DNA from: Elephas maximus indicus
Lineage: Eukaryota > Chordata > Mammalia > Proboscidea > Elephantidae
Direction of reading: 5' to 3'
Length of the DNA stretch: 64,000 nucleotides
Assembly: GCF_024166365.1 (NCBI RefSeq)
Contig: NC_064832.1
Coordinates: 39,956,249-40,020,248, forward strand
The position numbers and the translations under genes were made by a program. Of the stretch, positions 1 to 10,614 are shown piece by piece. Numbering within the stretch: the first letter of the stretch is position 1; every line of letters begins with the position of its first letter. The notes under the pieces were generated by a model, which was not told the DNA's origin, did not search any database, and was given only the letters and a program-made list of their open reading frames with translations.

Positions 1-300
1 AATCTGTCTTAGAAGTACAGCCAGAATGCTCCTTAGAAGCAAAGGTGATGAGACTTAGTCTCACATACTTTGGACATGTTATCAGGAGGGACCAGTCCCT
101 GGAGAAGGACATCATGCTTGGTAAAGTACTGGTTCAGCAAAAAAAGAGGAAGACCCTCAACAAGATGGATTGACACAGTCGTTGCGACAAGGGGCTCAAG
201 CATAACAACAATTGTGAGGATGGCACAGGACTGGACAGTATTTTGTTCTGTTGTATATGGGGTCGCTATGAGTCAGAAATGACTCGACAGCATCTAACAA
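1..300 (+). mobile_element. RTE (BovB-like) LINE, 3' end, cut by window edge
   Basis: The sequence matches, strand for strand, the C-terminal and tail parts of the RTE copies at 6017-7463 (minus) and 7469-7845 (plus). It decodes to degenerate LTYFGH, RPSTRW and TRWIDT peptides of the RTE reverse transcriptase C-terminus and ends in GAGTCAGAAATGACTCGACA plus a CAACAA tail. Confidence 0.85.
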
Positions 301-307
301 CAATCAT

Positions 308-735
308 TGTGATGGTTAATGTTGTGTGTCAACTTGGCTAGGCTATGATTCTCAGTGGTTTGGCAGACAGTATGTATCACCTCCCATTTTGTGACCTGAC
401 ATAACCAGCTAATCAGTTGGAAGGGAGTTTCCTTGAGGTGTGGCCTGCATTCATGGTGTAAACGAATGGTCTGGCAAAGCTCGCTCTCTCTCGATCCTGC
501 ATTCATCTCATCATCCTCTGACCTCAGATTCTTGGGACATATGAAGCCTTTAGCCTGCCGCCTGACCTGCCACCATGTGAGTCAGGAGAAGCCTCCAGCC
601 TGCCACCTGACCCACAGATATGGGACTTGCCAGCCTCCACAATTGCATGAGCCATTTTTTTGAAATAATTCTCTTTATACATATTTATACATAGGCTTCA
701 CTGGTTTTGCTCCTCTAGAGAACCAGCCTAAAACA
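308..735 (+). mobile_element. Solo LTR-like repeat (MaLR/ERVL type)
   Basis: It begins TGTGATGGTTAATGTTGTGT and ends near TCTAGAGAACC...AAAACA. It is homologous to the better preserved copy at 13667-14246, which has TG...CA ends and a 5-bp target duplication. The family name is from memory and uncertain. Confidence 0.6.
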
Positions 736-868
736 CCTACATAATCTATAACCTGAACTTTACAATTTACATGGAAGTAAAAATACTGTATCTGCTCTTT
801 ATATTATGTGTTATTAAGTATGAGTCAAAAAAAAAAAAAAAGTAAAACCTCTCATCTAAAAAAAAAAA

Positions 869-989
869 GGTCAGCAGTTCAAATCTACCAGCTGCTCCTT
901 GGAAACCCTATGGGGCAGTTCTACTCTGTCCTACAAGGTCGCTAATGACTCAGAATCGACTTGATGGCAACAGGTTCGGTTTGGTTTTG
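869..989 (+). mobile_element. AfroSINE, 5'-truncated
   Basis: It starts at the B-box-like GGTCAGCAGTTCAAATC and runs through GGCAGTTCTACTCTGTCCTA to the RTE-like tail and GGTTTGGTTTTGG. The A-run before it belongs to the flank. Confidence 0.85.
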
Positions 990-1784
990 GCTAACACACA
1001 TAGCTCCTTTGCAAAACTTGAACAAGGCATCTCTCTGGGTGGACAAATTGCCAAAAGATGGCCCCTACTGAGAAGAACTGAGACAGATTTCACTGTCTAA
1101 CATGGCAGCCACTTGCCACCTGTGCCTATTTAAATTAATTAAAAATTTAATGAAATTTAAAATCCAGCTCCTAAGTCACACTAGCCACATTTCAAATGTT
1201 CAATATTCACACGTGGCTAGGGCTACCATATTAGATACTGCAGATTAAATAGACACATAGATAATATATAAATTGATAGATAGATACATAAATGCATAGA
1301 GAAAACTCTGAAGATATATTCACCAAATTGTTTTTTCTGGAAATAGAGGGAGGTAAAGGACAAGGGGATAATTTTTATTCTTTTGATATCTGTACTGACT
1401 GAGCTTTTTAAAGGAGGAATAGATGAAAGTACGATTAATAACATTTTAAAGATAATGAAGAGAAGAGTCAACACTGTCAAGTGTTGCTGAGAAAACAAAA
1501 CAGGCAAGGACAGAAAACTTTCCTTTATACCTGGCAATATAGAGGCCATGGGTGACCTTTTCAAGAGTCGTTTCAGTCAGGGTGAACTAATGAGCAAGCC
1601 AACTTCTCTCTCAAGAAAAGGAGAGTATGGTGGTGGGTGAGGTGGAGTGGAGGGAGGATTCTGCTTGGTTCTAGTGGTAAAGTGGAAGTGATCTGGGCCA
1701 TACATGCTGAAGGAAAGACTGGTTGGTAATGGGGTAAGGAGATGACAGACGAAGCCCAGTTTCCCAAGAAGGAGGAAGTTCTAT

Positions 1785-1831
1785 CACTGAAAAAAAAAAT
1801 ATATATATATATATATTTTTTTTTTTCAGTG
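1785..1831. repeat. Near-perfect AT palindrome (47 bp)
   Basis: CACTGA, a run of A, a TA-repeat core, a run of T, then TCAGTG. The outer arms are reverse complements, so the whole block can form one hairpin or cruciform. Confidence 0.8.
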
Positions 1832-2075
1832 GGACAAAGACAAATGGATAGGAGGTGGAGATGGAAGTTGAAGGAGCTCTTGATTAATGGTTTCTACTTT
1901 TAAGGGAGAATCAAGGTCCCATGCTCAGAGCAAAAACACTACTTTCTCCTCAGCTTTTCTCCTGACACTGTATGAAAAAAATAAATCTCTCAGGAGTTTT
2001 GTTCCACTCCTACTTTTTTTTTCACAAGCTGTGGCTGATTACAGAACTCATTGTTAGTTGTTTCAAATGGCTGGT

Positions 2076-2275
2076 TAAAAAACCAAACCCTTTGTCGCCA
2101 ATTTCAACTCATGGCAACCCCATGTGTGCAGAGTAGAGCTGCTTCATAGGTTTTTCAAGTCTGTGACCTTTCAGAAGCAGATCACCAGGCCTGTCTTCCA
2201 GGTCACATCTACATGGGTTCAAATCAACTTTTCAGTTAGTAGTTGAGCACTTAGCTGTTTGCACCACCCAGGGAC
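2076..2275 (-). mobile_element. AfroSINE, long subfamily
   Basis: The minus-strand copy carries the longer body (GAAGCAGATCACCAGGCCT on the plus strand) absent from the short subfamily, and ends with a CACCCAGGGA tRNA-like 5' end. Confidence 0.8.
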
Positions 2276-2339
2276 TTATACAATCGTGGATATCTCTCCT
2301 CCAAAGAATGCATTTCGTATACAGAAACTTCAAAGGGTT

Positions 2340-3325
2340 CTAAAGTATAAAACAATTATTATTATTATTTTATTATGATTATAAAAGTAATGGAAAGTAG
2401 GGAAAATGGCATAGTAGGGCACAGGTACCCATCACCTGGCTTGGACAATTATCAATACCTGGCCTATTTTGTTCAATCTACACTGGATTTTTTTTAAGGC
2501 AAATGCCACATGGCATATCATTTTTCCATTATACTTCACCATATCTCTATTAAAGACTTTTGAAAAAGCATGACTTCAATTAACAAGTTTCTTAAAATTA
2601 TCAAATACCGAATTTGAATTTCCCCCTGGTGGTGCAGGGCTTAAGAGCTAGGCTGCTAACCGGAAGGCTGGTTGTTGGAATCCACCAACTGCTTCTTGGG
2701 AACCCCCTGGGGCAGTTCTACTCTGTCCTGTAGGGTCACCATGAGTTGGAATGACTGGATGGTAATGGGTTTGGGTTTTTTTTTTTTTGGTTTGTCCTTT
2801 TCTTGTTTGCTTGTTTTTAGTAATTGGTTTGTTCAAATCAGGATTCAAATGAAGTCCACACATTGCATTTGGTTACATCTCTTAAAGTTTTTCTTAATCT
2901 ATATGTTCCCCTTCCCTTTGTTCCCTTCCTACTTTATTCATTCAGTTAACCAGGTCACTTCTCCTGTAGAATTTCCCATATTCTGGACCCTGCATATCAT
3001 ATCCCTATGACGTCGGTCAACATGTTTTCGCATCGCCTGTATTTCCTGTAAACTGGTAGTTAGATTTATCTAGGCTAGGGGCTTGTTCAGAGTCAGGTTT
3101 GATTTTCTTTTTTGGGGGAGGTGGCAAGATTTCATAGGAGGTCTTGTGTACATGCTGCATTCACCAGGAGGTACATAAAGTCTGGCTATCTCTCTCTTTG
3201 TGATAAGATTGATCAGTGAGCTCAGTTATTACCAGTGGGTTCAAGTGTTGGCTTTCCTTATGTGTTCCTGTCTGATTTTTACCTAGTTGAGCCATTATTG
3301 TTATTGCTTAGCTCCGTTATTCTAT
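2340..3325. mobile_element. Old L1-derived sequence, interrupted by AfroSINE
   Basis: AT-rich sequence with the phrases common in old mammalian L1 3' regions (a run near ACCCATCACCTGGCTTGG, then TTTCCTGTAAACTGGTAGTT further on). The assignment rests on general resemblance only. Confidence 0.4.
2622..2787 (+). mobile_element. AfroSINE, short subfamily, near full length
   Basis: CCCCTGGTGGTGCAGGGCTT resembles a Pol III A box, followed by a B-box-like GGTTGTTGGAATCC, the GGCAGTTCTACTCTGTCCTG body and the GAGTTGGAATGACTGGATGG tail with a T-rich end. Confidence 0.85.
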
Positions 3326-3472
3326 TAAAAACCCATTGCCGTGGAATCAATTCTGACTCATAGCGACCCTGTAGGACAGAGTAGAACTGCCCCGTAGAGT
3401 TTCCAAGGAGTGCCTGGTGGATTCGAACTGCTAACCTTTTGGTTAGCAGCTGCAGCACTTAACCACTGTTTC
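3326..3472 (-). mobile_element. AfroSINE, short subfamily
   Basis: The minus-strand copy shows the tail (TTGCCGTGGAATCAATTCTG on the plus strand), the ACAGAGTAGAACTGCCCC body and the tRNA-like GGTTAGCAGC region. Confidence 0.85.
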
Positions 3473-3934
3473 CTTTAGGGGCTACAAATTGGTGGTGTTT
3501 TTAATTCTATCTTCCTTTTGTATTTATTAAATAGAATTCGTCTATAAAGAATCAAGTATTTGGTAACTGCGTTACAGTTCATACAGCATAAATGCTTAAT
3601 TCTTTTCTTTTGTGAGTTTTCAGAATGTTTGTTCTCTAGCATAGGGGCTGCTCAAATATAGTTAAATGTCCATTAAGGAGGCGAGTAGACAAGAAAAAGT
3701 TAAGATGGTACAAGCCATGGAATCCCCAGCAAAGTAAGTACCCTAAGGAGGCCAGAGAGAATGGAATTCAGAACACAGAGAAAATGGCCCTTTTCAGGAA
3801 GAAGAAACACAGTGACAAAAGGGAAGGAAGAAATAATTTCTGTGGTTGGAAGTAAGTTTATAGATTCAGTAGAAGGAAGGTTGAGGATTCTCATCTGGTG
3901 GCTTCTATTTCCTCCGTTTAAGTGGGAAGTGCAA

Positions 3935-4363
3935 TTACTTCTGTTGCTGCTGTAACAAACACAAATGTAGTGGCTTAAAACAACACAAAATTATTACCTT
4001 AGAGTTCTGGAGGCCAGAAGTCTGAAATGAGTCTCGTGGGACTAATATCAAGGTATTGGCAGGGCTGTTTTCTTCTAAAGGCTCCGGGGGAGAGTCTGTT
4101 TCTTGACTCTTCCAGCGCCTAGAAGCTACTGGCATCTCTGCTTCCACCCTTGTATTACCTCCTCCCCCATTGATCTGCTTACCTTCCTTTTATGAGGACC
4201 CTTTGTGATTACATTTAGGGACCATGCAGAGTAATTGTCCCATCTCAAGATCCTTAATTTTATCATGTCTACAAAGTCCCTTTTGCTATGTAAGTTAATA
4301 TATCCACAGTTTTCGGGGATTGAGACATGGATATGGGGGGGGCATTATTCAGCCCTTCACACC
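3935..4363 (-). mobile_element. MLT1-type MaLR LTR
   Basis: The plus strand reads as the reverse of an MLT1 LTR: GCTGCTGTAACAAACACAAA, AGTTCTGGAGGCCAGAAGTC, a CTTCCAGCGCC segment and finally GGCATTATTCAGCCCTTCAC. The family is assigned from memory of the consensus. Confidence 0.7.
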
Positions 4364-4482
4364 TGCTAAAAACGAGGGAAGAAGGGTAGGCTGAAAAGTG
4401 AGTGCAGAACTTTTCAAATAGCTAACTAAGAGAAGCTTACTGGTAAACCAAGAATGGGCCCATTGAGGTTCAAGCCTATTTT

Positions 4483-4882
4483 ACTTATCCATGCTGCTAT
4501 AATAGAAATACCACAAGTGGGTGCCTTTAACAAACAGAAATTTATTTTCTCACAGTTTAGGAGGTTGTAAGTCTGAATTAAGGGTGCCAGTTCTAGGGGA
4601 AGGCTTTCTCTGTTGGCTGGGGCGGAGGATCCTTGTCGCTTCTGAGCTTCTGCTCCTGCTCCTGGGCTATCTTCATGTGGCTTGCCCCATCTCTCTGCTT
4701 CTCTCACTTGTTGGTTTAATCTTTTATATTTCAAAATGACTGATTTAAAACACACCTATACTAATCCTGTCTCATTAACAAAACAAAGACAACACATTTC
4801 CAAATGGGATTATAACCACGAATATAGGAGTTAGGATTTATAACACATATTTTTTGGGGGACACAATTCAATCCATAACAGA
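4483..4882 (-). mobile_element. Second MaLR-type LTR, diverged
   Basis: It shares the layout of the preceding element: ATGCTGCTATAATAGAAATA, CTCACAGTTTAGGAGGTTG, and an end at ACACAATTCAATCCATAACA. Confidence 0.55.
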
Positions 4883-5441
4883 GTCCAATTGGGTAATGCT
4901 TGTTAGCAGCCTTAGGGTCATTAAAGAACAAATTAAACTCAATGAGAGTTGGGATTTTTTTTTTCTTGGCATGTGGAATGGAATACAATGGAACAAGGAA
5001 GTTGTTGGCATTGTTACTAAATTGATGGACTATGAAACCAAAGGAGGAGACTGGGAAGAATTAAAGACTGGTGGTAAAAGCTAATTAGGGGAAAATCAAT
5101 GGAAGACTGTGATGAGGTTAAACTGGTGTGGAAGGAATAACCAATGAGTAGGTTAAAAGGAAGAGTTCACAGTTACAGTGGCCCGGATGAGTTCAGTATT
5201 TCAGAAATGAAATAGTTCCCACTGATAGGTGAGGTGCAGCCACAGGATAGGATAGTTTGATTAGTACGGACATGAGTCACTGAAACTAGGGAGGTCAAGG
5301 AACTCTGAGAGGCCAGAGTGTTGAGTGGGTGCATCAAACAGTTGCTAAAACCACCCAGAATTTCATCATGATTGAAGAGGAAGCTGTGAGTCAGAGAGGT
5401 GTATAAATGACAGCAATAAGGGGGTTTTAGGATCATATAGG

Positions 5442-5636
5442 AAGTCCCCGGGTGGTGCAAACAGTTAATGTGCTCAGCTGCTAACCAAAAGATTGGCAGT
5501 TCAAGTCCACCTAGAGGTGCCTCTGAAGACAAGCCTGGTGATCTTCCAAAAAATCAGCCATTGAAAACCCTGTGGAGCATGGTTCTACTCTCACACATGA
5601 TTCACCACGATTCAGAGTCACCTAGATGGCAACTGA
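5442..5636 (+). mobile_element. AfroSINE, long subfamily
   Basis: It starts AAGTCCCCGGGTGGTGCAAA, contains GCCTGGTGATCTTCC and CAGCCATTGAAAACCCTGTG, which the short subfamily lacks, and ends in a diverged GATTCAGAGTC tail. Confidence 0.8.
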
Positions 5637-5898
5637 TTTTAGGACAGTACAGTACAATGGCATTAGCTTCAAAGAAGCATGGAGTTTTACACTACAGTGG
5701 AAGAGCAAGTACGAAACAGTGGGCCCAGGAGTGAAGATACTATGGACCCTATCCAGAGAGATGGCGAGAGATAAACAGCCACCACTTGAAAGGGCTGCAA
5801 CCTGGGTGGAGTTCTCAGTTATGGTTTTCACTTAAGGTAAAAAGGTAAAATGTTGAGGGAAGAAATTGAAGATATTAGCAATGGTAATAACTGTAATA

Positions 5899-6016
5899 AC
5901 CACTGCATTGGGCAAAATTTGCTGCAGAAGACCTCTTTAAAGTGTTAAAAAGCAAAGATGTCACTTTAAGGACTAAGGACCACCTGACCAAACCATGGTG
6001 TTTTCAATCGCCTCAT
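5899..6016 (+). mobile_element. Outer RTE element, left part
   Basis: This is plus-strand RTE sequence (TTGCTGCAGAAGACCTCTTT, AGCAAAGATGTCACTTTAAG) homologous to the KSAAKDPFKLLKSKDVTLK coding stretch of the minus-strand copy next to it. It stops at CCTCAT, and its continuation begins at 7469. Confidence 0.75.
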
Positions 6017-7463
6017 GTTGTTGCTATTAGGTGCCATCAAGTCGGCTCTGACTCATAGCGATCCTATGTACATCCTTACAATCGTTATGCTTGAGCTCAT
6101 TGTTTCAGCCACTGTGTCAACCCACCTCGTTGAGGGTCTTCCTCTTTTCCGCTGACCCTGTACTCTGCCAAGCATGACGTCCTTCTCCAAGGACTCATCC
6201 CTCCTGACAACATGTCCAAAGTATGTAAGACGCAGTCTCGCCATCCTTGCTTCTAAGGAGCATTCCGGTTGTACTTCTAAGACAGATTTGTTCGTTCTTT
6301 TGGCAGTCCATGGTATATTCAATATTCTTCGCCAACACCACAATTCAAAGGCATCAATTCTTCTTGGGTCTTCCTTATTCATTGTCCAGCTTTCACATGC
6401 ATATGACGCGATTGAAAATACTATGGCTTGGGTCAGGTGCACCTTAGTCTTCAAGGTGACATCTTTGCTCTTCAAAAGTTTAAAGGGGTCCTTTGCAGCA
6501 GATTTACCCAATGCAATGTGTCTTTTGATTTCTTGACTGCTGCTTCCATGGCTGTTGATTGTGGATCCCAGTAAAATGAAACCCTTGACAACTTCAATCT
6601 TTTCTCCATTTATCATGATGTTGCTCACTGGTCCAGTTGTGAGGATTTTTGTTTTCTTTATGTTGAGGTGTAGTCTATACTGAAGGCTGTGGTCTTTGAT
6701 CTTCATTAGTAAGTGCTTCAAGTCCTTTTCACTTTCAGCAAGCAAGGTTGTGTCATTTGCATAATGCAGGTTGTTAATGAGTCTTCCTCCAATCCTGATG
6801 CCCCGTTCTTCTTCATATTGTCCAGCTTCTCAGATTATTTGTTCAGCATACAGATTAAATAGGTATGGTGAAAGAATACAACCCTGACGCACAACTTTCC
6901 TGACTTTAAACCAATCAGTATCCCCTTGTTCTGTCCGAACGACTGCCTCTTGATCTATGTAAAGGTTCCTCATTAGCACAGTTATGTGTTCTGGAATTCC
7001 CATTCTTTGCAATGTTATCCATAATTTGTTATGACCCATACAGTCAGTAAAACACAGGTAAACATCCTTCTGGTATTCTCTGCTTTCAGCCAGGATCCAT
7101 CTGACATCAGCAATGATATCCCTGGTTCCGCATCCTCTTCTGAAAACCTGCCTGAATTTCTGGCAGTTCCCTGTCAATATACTGCTGCAGCCATTTTTGA
7201 ATGATCTTCACCAAAATTTTGCTTGTGTGTGATATTAACGATATTGTCCTATAATTTCCACATTCGGTTGGATCACCTTTCTTGGGAATAGGCCTAAATA
7301 TGGACCTCTTCCAGTTAGTTGCCCAGGAAGCTGTCTTCCACATTTCTTGGCATAGACGAGTGAGCACCTCCAGCGCTACATCTGTTTGTTGAAACATCAC
7401 AATTGATATTCCATCCATTCCTGGAGCCTTGTTTTTCACCAATACCTCCAGAGCAGCTTCATA
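6017..7463 (-). pseudogene. Inserted RTE LINE: degenerate reverse transcriptase, 5'-truncated
   Basis: Three overlapping minus-strand frames (7442-7107, 7177-6830, 6745-6053) cover the RT domain and C-terminus. Visible motifs are KNKAPGMDGI, FRPIPKKGD, NYRTISL, QGCILSPYLFN and, C-terminal, ILLGSTINSHG, ASYACESWT, RRILNIPWTAKR and RGRPSTRWVDT. The catalytic YADD reads YAND (codons at 6763-6752), and frame changes lie between the blocks, so it is dead. The 3' end at 6017 has GTTGTTGC on the plus strand, an RTE-type CAACAA tail. A CTCAT pair at 6012-6016 and 7464-7468 looks like the target duplication. Confidence 0.88.
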
Positions 7464-7468
7464 CTCAT

Positions 7469-7845
7469 CTGAAAGCTGGACAATGAATAAGGTAGACTAA
7501 AGAAATGACATTTCTGAATTACGGTGCTGGCAAAGAATATTGAATATACCATGGACTGTTAAAAGAATGAATAAATCTATCTTGGAAGAAGTACAGCCAG
7601 AATGCTCCTTAGAAGCAAGGATGGCAAGACTTCTTCTCACATGCTTTGGACATGTTATCAGGAGGGACCAGTCCCTGGAGAAGAACGTCATGTTTGGTAA
7701 AGGAGAAAAAGAGGAAGACCTTCAGTGAGATGGATTGACACAGTGGCTGCAACAATGGGCTCAAGCATAACAATGATCATGAGGACCTGGCAGTGTTTTG
7801 TTCTGTTGTCAGACCAACTCGAGGGCACCTAGCAAGCACAATAAC
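7469..7845 (+). mobile_element. Outer RTE element, right part with 3' tail
   Basis: It resumes with CTGAAAGCTGGACAATGAAT, the next segment of RTE after position 6016, then runs through LTCFGH and IRRDQSLEKN-like codons to GAGGGCACCTAGCAAGCAC. Together with 5899-6016 it is one plus-strand RTE split by the minus-strand copy. Confidence 0.8.
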
Positions 7846-8640
7846 CATGGAGTGGAATATTTCCAGAAAGTAAGTTGCCAAGAATAAAAGGAAAAGGCAT
7901 AGACAGAGGCTGGGCTGAGGAAGAGAATAGAAGATAGGGCTGAGGAGATGGAAGAGGACAGCAAGGCAACAGGGCTTATGCTTTCAGTGGTGGGTGACTA
8001 AGAGATTGGCCACAGGTCTGCCAGGCGTATCAGTTCTGGAAGATCAGCATTGTGGTACTTCTAGCCCTTTCAGAATTCCGCGATGGTTCAAGTGAAATAA
8101 AAAGGCAGTCCTAGTCCACTCCTGAATACCCTGTGGGGTTGACAAATCAGATGGCTATGGGTTCACAGACTCCTAAGGGCTGGGATAGAGTCATATGCGA
8201 CATAAAATCCAGCTCAGTTGCTATGAAGCTACATTAGCTATTTGGAGGTAAAGAATGTTGACTTATCACAACAGTTGCCCTAAAGGTACAAAGTCACAAA
8301 GTGCAGCTAAAATATTACCAGAAAGTTGTGTTCTGGAACTAACATGTACACATTCGGGGGAAGGCGATAGGGCTAGAAGGCACACCATTTGTGATTAAAA
8401 CCATTTTCTTTAATACAGTGTTAAGAACCAAACCTATTAAGGAGACTATCTACAAGTCAGCTATTTCATAGATAAAAGCTTGTCGTATATTGTTAACCAT
8501 GTTCTCAGAGGACAGTAGCCAAGAGGCACTGAAGCGCATTAAGTCTTACTCTAAGGTCTGAGTTTCTTAGATCTACACTTTCCAAATGTTTTTTTATCCT
8601 ACAACATATTAAAAAACTTAGACACACTGCCACCCAGTCA
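7846..8640. other. Intergenic sequence, nothing recognised
   Basis: No coding signal, and no repeat that I can name. It is moderately GC-balanced and probably unique or very old sequence. Confidence 0.5.
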
Positions 8641-8649
8641 TCTATTAAC

Positions 8650-8795
8650 AATTCTCAAGACCTTTGGCCTTGCTAGTTCTTCGGGAATGCTCTTCCTCCA
8701 AATATCTGATCTGCAAAGCTGGCTCCATTTAGGTGTCTGTTCGTCATCTCATCAGAAAGGCCTTCTTGGCCTATCCTATTTAAAAACAGCAAACC
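8650..8795. mobile_element. L2 LINE fragment
   Basis: The phrases GGAATGCTCTTCCTCC, GCTGGCTCCATTTAGGTGTC and AGAAAGGCCTTCTTGGCC follow the order of the common L2 3' region. Orientation is not asserted. Confidence 0.55.
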
Positions 8796-8844
8796 CTTTG
8801 CAATCACTCTATTTTATGTAGTTTTATACACACACACACACTAG

Positions 8845-9371
8845 CCCAAGCTTACTGACTTTTCAGTAACTCTGCTTGGTTGTATTTTGTCTGCTTGACC
8901 TATCGGTTTTTGAGAGTGAGAGGAATGGGTTAAAATCTCCAACTATAATTGTTGATATTTCTATTTCTTCATTTTTGCTTGATAACGTTTTGCAGCTGTT
9001 AAGTATATATAAGTTAACCATGGATGTATCTTTTTATTTCTTTTAACCAATGTATAATAATGTCTCTGTCATTATGATGTATTTTCAATTAAATCCTATT
9101 TGGACTATCGTCCCAGCTTTATTCTGGTTTATCTTAGCCTGACATCTCTTTATTTAAATTTTTCTGTTTCCAAGTTTGTTTCCTGTAGAGAACGTATTTT
9201 TAACCCAACCTAATAATCTGATTCTTCTGTTTAACTTAACCCATTTACATTTATTGTCTCCCTTCTTTTCCTGCTTCTCATTAGATAAACTGAGTTTACT
9301 TCTGATTTGAAAGTTTTATATTCTATTTGTGTCCTTATGGTGGTTTTTATGACCATACTCATGTTTGGTTA
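8845..9371 (-). mobile_element. Old L1 fragment (antisense), left part
   Basis: T-rich sequence such as GGGTTAAAATCTCCAACTAT and AACCCATTTACATTTATTG is typical of antisense L1 ORF2. It is cut by the LTR at 9377 and seems to continue at 9854. Confidence 0.55.
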
Positions 9372-9376
9372 CTCAG

Positions 9377-9848
9377 TGTTATGGACTGAACTGTGTCCCC
9401 CCAAAATGTGTGTCAACTTGGCAAGGCCACGATTCCTAGTATTGTGTGACTGTCCATCATTTTGCCATCTGACGTTTTTCCTGTGTGTTGTAAAACCTAC
9501 CTTTATGATGTTAATAAGGCCGGTTTAGAGGCAGTTATGTTACTGAGGCAGGACTCCATCTACAAGATTAGGTCGTACCTTGAGTCAATGGGACTTCATA
9601 CTACCAAGAAAGTAGTACCAGGAGCAGAGTATGTCCTTTGGACTCGGGGTCTTTGCACTGAGAAGCCCCTAGTCCAGCAGTAGATGAGGACTTTCCTCTA
9701 GAGCCTACAGAGAGAGAAAGCCTTCCCCTGGGACTGGCACCCTGAATTCAGACTTCTAGCCTAATAGACTGTGAGAGAATAAACTTCTGTTTGTTAAAGC
9801 CATCTACTTGTGGTCTTTCTGTTATAGCAACACTAGATAACTAAGACG
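9377..9848 (+). mobile_element. Solo LTR, MaLR-like, with 5-bp target duplication
   Basis: It starts TGTTATGGACTGAACTGTGT and ends ...CTAAGACG, where CA is expected. CTCAG flanks it at 9372-9376 and 9849-9853. It carries a GAGAATAAACTTCTG poly(A)-signal region near the 3' end. The length is 472 bp. Confidence 0.7.
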
Positions 9849-9853
9849 CTCAG

Positions 9854-10140
9854 TTTCTTGTACTTTTCAATATTTGCAACTTCCTCTTTTTTTCCTTAAA
9901 TATATTATTGTTTTAGGTAGAAGTTTACATGGCAAATTAGGTTTCCATTTAACAATTATTATACAATATTGTACCATAATATTGGTCATAATTTTCACAA
10001 TGTGTCAGCATTCTCATTATTTCTATTGTTTGTTCTGTTTCCATTGATCTAACTTCCCTTCCCTTCCTTGCCTTCTTATCTTTGCTTTTGGGTAAATGTT
10101 GACTGTTTGGTCTCCTATAATTGATTGTTCAGTGTAGGGT
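9854..10140 (-). mobile_element. Old L1 fragment (antisense), right part
   Basis: T-rich sequence of the same character as 8845-9371, resuming after the LTR target duplication. Assigned by context. Confidence 0.4.
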
Positions 10141-10522
10141 ATGAGCAGGAGGGAGACAAGATACAATCTCTATACACTGACTGATATAGCACCGAATTTA
10201 TCTAACTTCGGTGTCACCAGGTATCCTCCATTTCATATCTTTCACTGTATACCTTGAACCTAACTCCTCACATCTCCACTGTATCCCATAATGCTCAGAA
10301 ACTCTAAATGACCCCAATGCAATACTTTTAAAAAGGCTGCTGCTGAAAGTAACACAATAAATCATATATTTACCAGGATATTTAGTGACAAAGTTGATTA
10401 AATCTAAAATCATTAAAACACTAAGAAGCAGCCAAGGCACTGTGGCACCAGAACATACTTGGCAGGCGGTTATGAGAATTACATATTTTTATAAACTTGA
10501 AAAGATTAGGATGTTTAAGCTT

Positions 10523-10614
10523 TTATTCCCTCAAAGAAAGAATATTTTGCAAAAATGCTTTGATAAGCACAAAACACAAATACAAATAAGCAACTGTGTA
10601 CAAAATAATTTATT
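10523..10614 (-). promoter_or_regulatory. Two candidate poly(A) signals for NAA16
   Basis: AATAAA occurs on the minus strand at 10614-10609 and again at 10528-10523. They are the first exact AATAAA motifs I noticed downstream of the stop codon. Which is used cannot be told from sequence alone. Confidence 0.4.
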
